NCBI GenBank assembly: GCA_964035575.1
Contig: OZ037914.1
Span: 1,210,250-1,274,249 of the forward strand
Source: Rhynchopus sp. YZ270_cl-10
Lineage: Eukaryota; Euglenozoa; Diplonemea; Diplonemida; Diplonemidae
Direction: 5' to 3'
Length of the DNA stretch: 64,000 nucleotides
Shown: positions 54,630 to 64,000 of the stretch, one piece after another
How positions within the stretch are numbered: the first letter of the stretch is position 1
Layout: every line of letters starts with the position of its first letter
Made by a program: the position numbers and the translations under genes
The notes under the pieces: generated by a model
Told to the model about the DNA's origin: nothing
The model's database searches: none
The model's input: only the letters and a program-made list of their open reading frames with translations

Positions 54630-56900
54630 ATGACAACGGTGCAAAAACCGTTGCGAAACTTTCGCCCCTATGGGGCTGACAGAGAGATCCTCGACGAGCG
54701 TGTCAAACAGTCACGTCCACTGCTGAAGATCCACTACACCCGTCCAAGACAGTACTTCATCGACCGGTATCATGAGGTGAAACTTTCGACCACAGATGCA
54801 ATGGAACATACTCATGAGTACCGGCCGTTCAAGGACCCCAGCTACGAGCGGCTTGGGGTGGACAAGGGGGTCGGGTGTGAACATGATATTGCGTTTCAGG
54901 CGGTGTGCGAGGTGAAGGACCAGAAGGTGCAGACACCGTGGTTCCGGAAGGTGAGCACAGCGATCCAGGTGCAGACGCAGGTGGTGGACGCGCGGGTGAC
55001 GGAGGTGGAGGCGGCGGAGGAGCCGAAGATTGCAGGGTTCCTGAAGAATGTGATCCCGCGCATCGAGCATAACTGTGTGTGCAACAACGTGCTGCAGCTC
55101 TTCCGTGACGACTACACGCAGCTTATGGACGACGACACCTTCCTCGGCAACAAGGACGACGCAGTCTTCACCGATGCAGGGAATTTTCAACACCACAAGT
55201 TCACAAAGAACAAAACCGTCACCTCCATCGACTGGCGGCCCGGCTCCTCCCGCATCGTCTGCATCTCCGTCGGCGAAGCTTTCAGCGGCTCCGAAGACGG
55301 CAGCGGCTACATGCAGCGTGTCATGCTCAACCGCAAGGTCCTCACAAGCCTTGTCGTCATCTGGGACTTCACAGACCCGATCCACCCGCGCTGGGTGCTC
55401 GAATCTCCACAGGTTTGTTTCTTGTTTACCTTCAATTTTCTCTAACACAACCTTTCACAGGAAATCAACGTAGTTAAGTTCAACCCAACCAACGAAAACA
55501 TTCTGGTAGGCGGTGCCATCAACGGCCAAGTGGTGCTGTGGGACCTCTCAAAGCAGACGCAAGCCTCCCGCAAGGGGAAGAAAGGCGGACGCGACAGAGA
55601 CAAGGAGAAGGAGAAGGACCGTGAGGGCGAGGAGGGTGGCGACGGCGCGATCACGCCTAAGATAGGGTGGAAGGAGGTGTCCAAGATCGAGACCAGCCAC
55701 AAACGTGCGATCCACGACATCGCATGGATCACGGGTGGGGTAGAGTGCAACTTCGACGGCAAGCTTGTACCCTCTGGACAGCCGGGCAGCGACGCAAACA
55801 AAATGAAGAAGTCTTGGGGCGGTACCGAACAGCAGCCCTTCGTTTTCGAAGGAGTGAGACAGTTTGTGACCCTCAGCAGCGATGGCTACATGTTCATCTG
55901 GGACATCAACAAAGAGTACATGAGAAAAGATAAATACCGTAAGCTAGTGCAAGGGAGGCAGCACGAAAGCGAGATCCCGTGGATCCCGCTCATCAAAATC
56001 CCGCTCACGAAACCTGACGGCAGTGGCGAGATCATTGGTCTGCGGTTGCACCTTGAGGAGAAGAGCATTGACCCCTACTTCGCGGCAGCTGTGACGGAGG
56101 AGGGCGAGTTTGTGAACATCAACTGGGCGCCGAACGAAAGCAGCAACACATCTACAAACTACGGCAGCGAGGAGCCGAGCAGGATCCAGCCTGTGAAGTT
56201 GTGTGCAGGCCACCTGCCCGATGGGCGACGTGTCGGGCACCACGGGCCTGCCTGGTCTGTGCAGCGACACCCACAGCTCCCTAAGTACTACATCACTGCT
56301 GGGGACTGGTGCTTCAAGATCTGGAAGGTCGGGTGCAACATCCCCATCGTCTGCAGCCCTTTCATCGACTCGCACGTCACCGCTGGGTGCTGGTCACCTA
56401 CACGGCCCTCTGTTGTCTTCATTGGCACATCCGACGGAAACGTTCAGGTGTGGGACCTCCTGGACCGAAGCCACGAACCGATTCTGACGCAGGCGATCAG
56501 CCAGGACTCTGTGACGTGCATGCAGTTCAAGCCTGCGCAGGAGGGGAAGAAACACCAGGCATCTGAAAGAACGGAGGCGCTGGCGGTGGGGACGCGCATT
56601 GGGTTCCTGCACATCTTCCGCTTGCCGAAGGTGATGGTGAAGCCAAAGTCGAATGAAAAGGCGGACATGGAGAAGTACCTCGAACGTGAGGTGCAGAGAG
56701 TCAAGTACTACGAAGGCCGATGGGAGAAGCGTGCAAAAGAGCTCGAAGCAAAGAACGCACAAATGCAGCAAGACGCTGCACTCAAAGACAGCAAGAAGGA
56801 CGAAGAAGATGACGAAGACAACAACCCCTACACCGACCCCACCCTCATAGAAGCGGCGATGGAAGAGTTCAAGTTGAAACTACAGCTGAACGACGAGTAA
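54630..56900 (+). CDS. DNAI3: Axonemal dynein intermediate chain (DNAI3 / WDR63 / IC140)
   Basis: Exons 54630-55412 and 55461-56900 (intron GTTTG...CAG, phase 0); 740 residues. The ATG at 54630 gives MTTVQKPLRNFRPYGADREI, after which the family's N-terminal region is complete. WD repeats follow: VTSIDWRPGSSRIV, INVVKFNPTNENILVGG, VTLSSDGYMFIWDI, YYITAGDWCFKIWKV and VFIGTSDGNVQVWDL. An acidic coiled coil closes the chain (YEGRWEKRAKELEAKNAQMQ). In Chlamydomonas IC140 this protein assembles inner dynein arm I1/f on axonemal microtubules. Its presence indicates a motile cilium or flagellum. A Lys/Glu-rich insert (residues about 310-335) interrupts a WD repeat. Confidence 0.92.
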
Positions 56901-57175
56901 TACCAATCTTTTGTTTTGCCCTTTTCCCCAGTATAAAGTTATGTTTATGTGCCCCAAATTCTACACACCCATCCCTCTTTTTCTTGCATTTGTTTTTGTT
57001 GCTGAGGTAATTATTTACACTTTCTTTCTTTCTCTCTTTCTCCCGTTCCGTTTTGCGTATCAGAACAGCTTTAAGTATACATAAACGTTCCTCCCCCCCA
57101 GTTGTTCAAGCCATTTCCTTTACGATTTCATCCCCTCTCCACTTCCCCTTATGAAACAGATACCACACCTGAACG
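56901..57175. other. Short intergenic region
   Basis: 275 bp; pyrimidine-rich with a (TTTC)n tract near 57021-57040. No gene. Confidence 0.4.
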
Positions 57176-58429
57176 ATGAAAGTGTTTGGGTGCCTCCTTG
57201 CAGTGTCCTCTGCAGTGGCACTGGACAATGGTTTGGCCAGAACACCGCCCATGGGGTGGAGTTCGTGGAACGCGTATGGGTGCAACGTCACGCAGGAGTT
57301 GATGCAGGCGGCTGCGGACAGCCTTGTGAAGCTGGGGCTGTCGGACGTTGGGTACGAGTACGTGAACATCGACGACTGCTGGATGGCGAAGGAGCGGGTG
57401 AACGGGGAGCTTGCGCCCGCAGAGGGACAATTCTCTGACATGAAGAAGCTTGGAGACTACATCCACGCGAAGGGTCTGAAGTACGGCATCTACGAGTCGT
57501 CGGGTGGCATGACGTGCCAGCAGCGTGCGGGCACACTCCTGAACGCAACGTGCTGCGAAGGGCGCGACGCTAAGCAGTGGGCCACGTGGGGCGTGGACTA
57601 CGTGAAATTCGACAACTGCTTCGCGTACCCGCCGTGGTGGCCTGTGGGGCAGCCGCAGAACGAGACCCAGCGCAGCATCCGTTACGGAAGGATGCGCGAC
57701 GCGATTGCCTCCTCCGGACGCGACATGGTGTTCTCTATCTGTGCACCACCGAACAAACACGACGAGTTCGTTGGGGACTGGGCTGCAGACGTCGGAAACT
57801 CGTGGCGTGTCACCGGCGACATTGTGCCCTCCTTCGGGGACGTGCGCAACATGTGGAAGCAAGGAGACTGGCGTGCCAAGTTCGCAGCACCCGGAGCCTG
57901 GAACGACCTCGACATGTTGGAGATTGGCAACGGCGACATGAGTGTGGCGCAGCAGCGCTCCCACTTTGCATGGTGGGCGGCGTTCAAGTCGCCTCTCATT
58001 CTTGGGACCAACCTGGACAAGCTGCCGGCCGAGTCTCTTCAGGTCATTAAGTCCACTGGCGTCATCTCTGTGAGCCAGGATGTGCTGGGCGTCCCTGCAC
58101 GTTGTGTGCGACTGGTGGATGGCGCACCCATCATCACAGGCCCGCTCTCGGGTGGTGCTTACGCGGTGTTCATCAGCAACAATGGCAAAGACGCCAACGT
58201 GACCCTGCAGCTGAGCGATATCGGTATCACAGGCGACGCTGACGTCGTCGACCTCTGGACGCTTCAGCCCGCAGGCACCATATCGGGAGACTCGCAGTGG
58301 ACCGTCGCACAGGACGATACACGTGTCTTGAAGGTTACGCCGAAGACTCTTCCGGCCTCGTACCCAGGTCACTTCCTCACAGGAGAGGACTCTCCTTGCT
58401 ACACACCTCCCTCACCTCCTATGATGTGA
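57176..58429 (+). CDS. Alpha-galactosidase, glycoside hydrolase family 27
   Basis: Single exon, 417 residues. The signal peptide MKVFGCLLAVSSAVA leads to the GH27 start LARTPPMGWSSWNAYGCNV. Further family landmarks: YVNIDDCWM, the nucleophile Asp146 in YVKFDNC, and the acid/base motif WNDLDMLEIGN (Asp244/246; WNDPDM in most relatives). A C-terminal beta-sandwich of about 110 residues completes the usual length. It releases terminal alpha-galactose (or, in some family members, N-acetylgalactosamine) from oligosaccharides and glycolipids in the secretory/lysosomal system. It ends with a Pro-rich tail SPCYTPPSPPMM. Confidence 0.95.
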   Translation: MKVFGCLLAVSSAVALDNGLARTPPMGWSSWNAYGCNVTQELMQAAADSLVKLGLSDVGYEYVNIDDCWMAKERVNGELAPAEGQFSDMKKLGDYIHAKGLKYGIYESSGGMTCQQRAGTLLNATCCEGRDAKQWATWGVDYVKFDNCFAYPPWWPVGQPQNETQRSIRYGRMRDAIASSGRDMVFSICAPPNKHDEFVGDWAADVGNSWRVTGDIVPSFGDVRNMWKQGDWRAKFAAPGAWNDLDMLEIGNGDMSVAQQRSHFAWWAAFKSPLILGTNLDKLPAESLQVIKSTGVISVSQDVLGVPARCVRLVDGAPIITGPLSGGAYAVFISNNGKDANVTLQLSDIGITGDADVVDLWTLQPAGTISGDSQWTVAQDDTRVLKVTPKTLPASYPGHFLTGEDSPCYTPPSPPMM

Positions 58430-59631
58430 TTTCAATGATTTCTGTTGCTCTCTTTCAACTTCTCTTTCTTTTCTTGATGTATGTGCCTGAGAGTCATACT
58501 TCATCTTACCTTTTTGTTTTCTGTGTGTATTATAAACGTTACACTGCATCTCGTCGCAGAATTTCTTGTGCTCAAAAAGAATCAAGTCTCATGGTTTGCC
58601 TTTTATCAAGTCTACTACGTCTTACCAATAGCTGACCACCTGCCCAGTGCGTGAGGTCCTTATCACGTTTCCATGGAAGTGTCACACAAGAACGACAGGT
58701 TTTTTAGCCCGTCACCCAACTAAGAATTGCCACTTTTTTTTTCAGTACTTATGAAACGAAACACACACACATGAGCCCAAGAGACTCATCATCCGCATCT
58801 TAGCAGCAGACGTGTACGCACACGGATACCAGGCAGTGCAGAACACTGGCCTCGCAAGGAGAGGCGCAAACTCTACGTGGATCTTCCAGAAGATGCAGCC
58901 ACATACCAGCCACGATTCACTGCACCTGATCGGCTGCCCGCAGGGAACAAACATTATTCGCGACAGCTGTGCAGCAGGGATACGCCGGAGGTGTACAAGC
59001 AAGACCACGTCGTGTTCGGTGCGTGCCGTGAGATGAAGCTGAACGGGTACCCTTGGGGCAACGGCCCGTCTCCGAGTTGATGGCGGTGGGCCCTGATACT
59101 GCGCATCTTTGAGGCGATGGACCGGGAGGGGAATTCGTTCCTCACAACCTGCAACTTCAGGCACGTCAGACAGATTATACTTCACGGCATGAACTCCACC
59201 GACTGCGTGTGCTGAACTTGGGGACTGAGGTGGGGATGATCCGTTCCACCATCAGGTCGTACGGGCCGCATGGAGTGCAAGCAGCTGTGAGTTCAAGTTG
59301 AAGGGCCTTGGTGGGCAGACGGAACCGACGCTGTTGCATCACGACTGATGATGTCACACCTGTTTGAGGCGATAAAGGCTGTTGGGTGGGAGGTGCACGC
59401 TGCGAAGAGCTAACTGTGTGATCCCGTTGCATCTTTATTGCGATCTGCCTCTGTTTTGAACTGCTTCCTCTCCCTGCACAAGTGACGCGGTCCTAACATC
59501 CCTTTGCCTAACATTGCTGATCTGGAGGCAGTTCAGCAGGGTCCACCCACTGCTGTGCATGGAAGGAAGAGTGCAGAAGCGACTGAGGAGTCTTAGCTTT
59601 GAGCTCACTGGTGTGCACACAGAGTGTCCTT
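58430..59631. other. Intergenic region with possible decayed gene (58790-59410)
   Basis: The first 300 bp are T-rich. From about 58790 to 59410 base composition becomes gene-like (GC-rich), and short open stretches occur in different frames (for example GYQAVQNTGLARRGANSTWI and REMKLNGYPWGNG), none with an acceptable start, length or splice pattern. I recognise no family. It may be a decayed gene or an unmodelled multi-exon gene; low confidence. Confidence 0.3.
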
Positions 59632-60906
59632 CCTTGCACAGCATCCTTGCATAGCATCCTTGCATAGCATCCTTGCATAGCATCCTTGCATAGCATCCTT
59701 GCATAGCATCCTTGCATAGCATCCTTGCATAGCATCCTTGCATAGCATCCTTGCATAGCATCCTTGCATAGCATCCTTGCATAGCATCCTTGCATAGCAT
59801 CCTTGCATAGCATCCTTGCATAGCATCCTTGCATAGCATCCTTGCATAGCATCCTTGCATAGCATCCTTGCATAGCATCCTTGCATAGCATCCTTGCATA
59901 GCATCCTTGCATAGCATCCTTGCATAGCATCCTTGCATAGCATCCTTGCATAGCATCCTTGCATAGCATCCTTGCATAGCATCCTTGCATAGCATCCTTG
60001 CATAGCATCCTTGCATAGCATCCTTGCATAGCATCCTTGCATAGCATCCTTGCATAGCATCCTTGCATAGCATCCTTGCATAGCATCCTTGCATAGCATC
60101 CTTGCATAGCATCCTTGCATAGCATCCTTGCATAGCATCCTTGCATAGCATCCTTGCATAGCATCCTTGCATAGCATCCTTGCATAGCATCCTTGCATAG
60201 CATCCTTGCATAGCATCCTTGCATAGCATCCTTGCATAGCATCCTTGCATAGCATCCTTGCATAGCATCCTTGCACAGCATCCTTGCATAGCATCCTTGC
60301 ATAGCATCCTTGCATAGCATCCTTGCATAGCATCCTTGCATAGCATCCTTGCATAGCATCCTTGCATAGCATCCTTGCATAGCATCCTTGCATAGCATCC
60401 TTGCATAGCATCCTTGCACAGCATCCTTGCACAGCATCCTTGCACAGCATCCTTGCACAGCATCCTTGCACAGCATCCTTGCACAGCATCCTTGCACAGC
60501 ATCCTTGCACAGCATCCTTGCACAGCATCCTTGCACAGCATCCTTGCACAGCATCCTTGCACAGCATCCTTGCACAGCATCCTTGCACAGCATCCTTGCA
60601 CAGCATCCTTGCACAGCATCCTTGCACAGCATCCTTGCACAGCATCCTTGCACAGCATCCTTGCACAGCATCCTTGCACAGCATCCTTGCACAGCATCCT
60701 TGCACAGCATCCTTGCACAGCATCCTTGCACAGCATCCTTGCACAGCATCCTTGCACAGCATCCTTGCATAGCATCCTTGCATAGCATCCTTGCATAGCA
60801 TCCTTGCACAGCATCCTTGCACAGCATCCTTGCACAGCATCCTTGCACAGCATCCTTGCACAGCATCCTTGCACAGCATCCTTGCACAGCATCCTTGCAC
60901 AGCATC
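59632..60906. repeat. 13-bp minisatellite, about 98 copies
   Basis: Perfect head-to-tail units GCATCCTTGCATA or GCATCCTTGCACA, about 1.27 kb. The two variants form long homogeneous blocks: CATA units to about 60415 (with one CACA unit near 60275), CACA units to about 60765, three to four CATA units, then CACA units to the end. Such blocks indicate expansion by unequal exchange. Because 13 is not a multiple of 3 and the unit lacks stops in most frames, long spurious frames appear on both strands. Confidence 0.97.
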
Positions 60907-61253
60907 AGTATCTAGGGTGCACAGGGGGCGCCTACTTTCTTGTTCCCGAAACCCCCCAAACCTCCCGGAAAGTGAGTTTTGAAAAGGTGCACAGGGGGCT
61001 TTTCACTTTTTACCGACCATTTTTGGTCATAACCGACCATTTTTGGTCATCATTTTTTCCTTTTCATTTTTCCATTTCCTTTTTCCTTTTCCATTTCCTG
61101 TTCATTTTATTGTCTTTATTGTCTTCTCCATTTCTTCCTTTTTCCTTTCTATTCTCATAAAAAACTAGTCCAAGTCATAGGTTTCGAACGCGCGTTCGAA
61201 AATCGAAAACGCGCAAATCCAAAATCGGAAAACGCGCACATGAAAAAAAAAAA
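60907..61253. other. Region between minisatellite and inverted-repeat element
   Basis: Contains two copies of GGTGCACAGGGGGC (near 60917 and 60987), two tandem copies of a small palindrome ACCGACCATTTTTGGTCAT (61013-61050), a TTTTCC-rich stretch and a palindrome around CGAACGCGCGTTCG (61187-61200). No gene. Confidence 0.5.
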
Positions 61254-61409
61254 GGGGAAACGACAATGTGGACTCTAAAAATGTGGATTACGACAATGTG
61301 GATTAATAATCCACATTGTCGCATAATCCACATTGTCGTAATCCACATTGTCGCAAAAAATAATCCACATTGTCGCATAATCCGGATTCTTGATTTTTTG
61401 CCTTCTTGG

Positions 61410-61470
61410 TACCCAGGTACCCAGGTACCCAGGTACCCAGGTACCCAGGTCCAGGTCCAGGTACCCAGGA
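61410..61470. repeat. 8-bp minisatellite GGTACCCA
   Basis: About five GGTACCCA units followed by GGTCCA variants, just inside the left terminus; related GTACCCAG words recur near 61830 and 62919. Confidence 0.85.
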
Positions 61471-62930
61471 ACAGGAAAAAAGTCGTGAAAGAGCAACCAC
61501 AGCTCCACATGACAAACACAAAAGTGTCCAGTCACGTGGGGCATTCAGATAATGATCCAACAATTTACAAGAAAGATTACTTAACCTACTGCTGGAAATT
61601 GCCAGGTCGTAGTAACACACAAAGTGTGCCTCCGTTCGGGAAGACCGGATATTCTAGAGACCAAAAAGGCCTCAAGAATATCTTCCGGTAGTCAAGGTAG
61701 AACCGAGTGAACGGCCCAAGACCCCCGTGGAGAAGTTAAATGTGTAATGCTATCAAGTAGAAACTGCGACCACTGTCTTACCCTCCTCAATGCATGGTGG
61801 AAGATGTCTTTCACAACAAATATCCTGTACCCAGGTACCCAGGTTCCCAGACCCGCGCAGTACTACGTCGCAGTACTACGCAAAATTTACCACCAGACCC
61901 TGTCTTCGTGCACCTGAAGTACAACGCCGCAGACAGGCCAAACATGCGTTGGACTCAGAGGAATGCCCGCTGTGCAGGTATCATGAGAACCAACTCCCAG
62001 CAACAAGGGGCGCCTTTTGGCGGGCGTTGCTGAGGGTGTTTGGGGTGCAAAGTTTTCCACAATTTTGATGCGCGGGTACAGAAGTGTTGTCTTGTTCTTT
62101 CATCTCTAGGAATGTAAATGTCAATCGCGTTTAACTACCACGAGGGCTTGTTTAGTGAACCCACAAGGGGTCGAAGGGGGTTGGTTATCCCATATCTATC
62201 AAAGGTTGTGTCGACCAGGCGAAACCACTATGTTACGCTGTACGTTGTTAAATCCGAAGAAATAACGCTTTAGCAGCCGCAGGAAGTTTGTTAAAAAGAG
62301 TGCCTCACGCTACACAAACCACCACCCGCGATTGACTTAGATGTTATAACAAAGAGAATTCAGAACAAAACAACACCCTGCCCCATACACACTAAATTGC
62401 CATGCTTCAAGAGCATGCCTGGGCCAAAATTACTATGACGAAAAGGCAACAAGACCACCCACAAGGAGTGTGAATTGTGCACTGGTTTTCTGGGGGAACG
62501 CAATATTTTCTTGTGTCTAGTCCTCCGTAAGCAGAGGACAGACTTTCCGGAAGGTTTCCAAAGTCGGATTTCTTGCACTAGCTATGCTCCCTGGGTTAAT
62601 GGCAATAGCAGTGACTGACAAAGTGTTCCCACCCCCCTTTCTACCCCATATGTTCGCTCGTTTTGCACAGTCGGTTCTCGATGTTGCACTCATTGCGATA
62701 CCTGTTTAAAAGTGAATTTGTGAGTGGTGGGGAAATTAAAGAAGGTGACTTCTTAAAAAAAGAAGTTGGCCTGAGGGTGTAAAATATTGTTCTGGATACT
62801 TTTGGAGGAAATACGAGTCGACGGCCTTATTTTGTTGAATATTCACCAGAAAGTTAAACATATTTACATACCTTGTCTTGCGCCTTCGCTGCTGTCAAGG
62901 TGCCTTCTCTGGGTGCCCAGTACCCAGGGG

Positions 62931-63266
62931 GAGGCTCAAAACTGCTCAATTCTGGCTGGAATTGCAAAATTGGGCACTTTTAGTAGGTGACCAAAAAAAT
63001 TTTCGAGAGTCCAGTTATTACAGAGGCTCACCTTAGAAGGCAAAAATAGTCCATAATCCGGATTACCGACAAAATCCGGATTATGTGACAAGATGGATTA
63101 CTGGTGTTTTGGTGGAAAAAACCGCAAAAACGCGTTTTAGACCCCCAGAGAGGCTCAAAACTGCTCAATTCTGGCTTTAATTGCAAAATTGGGCACTTTT
63201 AGTAGGTGACCAAAAAAATTTTCGAGAGTCTAGTTATTACAGAGGCTCACCTTAGAAGGCAAAAAA
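62931..63266 (+). repeat. Two 117-bp direct repeats, period 219 bp
   Basis: Copies at 62931-63047 and 63150-63266 share GAGGCTCAAAACTGCTCAAT through CAGAGGCTCACCTTAGAAGG. The second copy runs into the right terminal inverted repeat; the first runs into a degenerate version of it (CATAATCCGGATTACC). Confidence 0.85.
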
Positions 63267-63406
63267 TCAAGAATCCGGATTATGCGACAATGTGGATTAT
63301 TTTTTGCGACAATGTGGATTACGACAATGTGGATTATGCGACAATGTGGATTATTAATCCACATTGTCGTAATCCACATTTTTAGAGTCCACATTGTCGT
63401 TTCCCC

Positions 63407-63468
63407 AAAAAAAAAAAAACGCGCAAAACTAAACTAACATTTTGCCACTTGATTTGTCCTCACTAATC

Positions 63469-63501
<33 letters not shown>

Positions 63502-64000
63502 CTTTTGGTGTTGTTCAACTTAGCCCTAGGCTCGACTTTTTTTTGTCCCACATCAAACTGGACAGGGCAAGGGGGGTACGTTTATAATGCACATGAAAGG
63601 CGCTTGGTCCGAGCGAAGCGAGGGCCAAAAGTCTTACAATCAGTACATGTGCCGGTTTAGTTAGAACGAGGCACAAAAGTGAATTAAACGAGGGAGATAT
63701 TTGTCATCAGCATGTCGCCCTATTATGTATCGTTGTTTGCCGAGCGAAGCGAGGCATACAACTATATTTAGCTCTATGACAATTTGGGATAAAGGAGGGG
63801 TGAACATTAACACGGGAGAGGCAGGGGTGAATATAGACTGTCCAGTCTGTGTGGTTTTGCTGTATTTCCAGTATTGGTGCCCAGCTGGTTCTGGAGGGGA
63901 GGAAGGGGCGGGATGGGGCTTTCTTTTTACAATACGAAGTTCCTTTCTTGTTACTTTTGTTTTGTCTCTTGTAGTCTTTTTTGTTTGGATGATTAACGCC
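63407..64000. other. Right-edge region with dispersed repeat
   Basis: A T run of about 28 (63472-63500) is followed by a roughly 85-bp segment (63506-63590) matching 33043-33130 in reverse at about 94%. Two GAGCGAAGCGAGG words occur (63613 and 63740). No gene seen to the right edge. Confidence 0.5.

Larger units (their letters stand above)
61254..63406. mobile_element. DNA element with perfect 153-bp terminal inverted repeats
   Basis: Left terminus 61254-61406 and right terminus 63254-63406 are exact reverse complements as read, starting GGGGAAACGACAATGTGGAC. Within each terminus the word CGACAATGTGGATTA recurs several times in both orientations, giving internal hairpins. A runs flank both outer ends (11 and 13 A), so a target duplication cannot be defined. 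The 1.85-kb interior has only short frames; one at 61794-62033 has a weak Cys-containing pattern but no transposase was recognised, so it is probably non-autonomous or decayed. Identity of the termini implies recent activity. Confidence 0.85.

Noticed and set aside
59435-60905. Minus-strand frames of 430-485 codons in the minisatellite
   Set aside because: Product of a stop-free 13-bp unit; non-repeat parts at the ends show no domain or plausible start context.
61794-62033. Possible zinc-ribbon end of a piggyBac-like transposase
   Set aside because: Only two or three cysteines in a short frame, no catalytic core seen, and the termini are not TTAA-flanked.

Overview
This is a nuclear contig from a unicellular, flagellate-bearing eukaryote. 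The sequence shows short spliceosomal introns (mostly GTATG...CAG, some GTACG or GTTTG), GC-rich codon use inside genes, very T-rich or A-rich intergenic DNA, standard stop codons, an axonemal dynein intermediate chain (DNAI3/IC140), secretory hydrolases and a mitochondrial-type kinase. No bacterial operon signals are present. I cannot place the species. A conserved large-subunit rRNA fragment near 51.4 kb and the fact that every convincing gene lies on the + strand would suit a protist with unidirectional gene clusters, but that is inference.

Layout. 2-8230: giant IQ-repeat (calmodulin-binding) protein with TPR-like N-terminus, five exons, cut by the left edge. 9198-10598: ankyrin-repeat protein. 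11258-13036 and 13967-15692: tandem pair of cysteine-rich type I membrane proteins whose ectodomains match but whose membrane anchors and tails differ. 18237-19682: secreted sulfatase. 21113-26342: a recent repeat element with ends arranged A1...B1/A2...B2, the split-direct-repeat layout known from tyrosine-recombinase retrotransposons. 26493-27941: mitochondrial branched-chain-ketoacid/pyruvate dehydrogenase kinase family gene starting 150 bp after the element. 28553-29491: secreted Cys-rich protein. 30948-31982: surface protein made of NGSNWT repeats. 32614-33656: TA-flanked foldback (MITE-like) element. 34159-38489: C2-domain coiled-coil protein, five exons. 38993-40342 and 40849-42198: near-identical tandem serine carboxypeptidases. 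42641-45469: RAD54B-like Snf2 translocase. 46259-46900: unknown small protein. 46901-54629: about 7.7 kb of T-rich DNA without a convincing protein gene, holding an LSU rRNA 5' fragment and a recurring short motif. 54630-56900: DNAI3. 57176-58429: GH27 alpha-galactosidase. 59632-60906: 13-bp minisatellite. 61254-63406: DNA element with perfect 153-bp inverted termini.

Themes. Several genes suit a motile phagotroph or osmotroph: lysosomal or secreted hydrolases (sulfatase, two carboxypeptidases, alpha-galactosidase), glycan-rich or Cys-rich surface proteins, and axonemal or calmodulin-linked scaffolds. Local tandem duplication is prominent at every scale (genes, exon-internal repeats, satellites).

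The most unusual items are the split-repeat element with an array of seven TATA-containing 41-bp units, two foldback-type DNA elements built of many short oppositely oriented motifs, the isolated rRNA piece, and a roughly 38-bp motif followed by a T tract that recurs at least eight times, always on the + strand of intergenic DNA.
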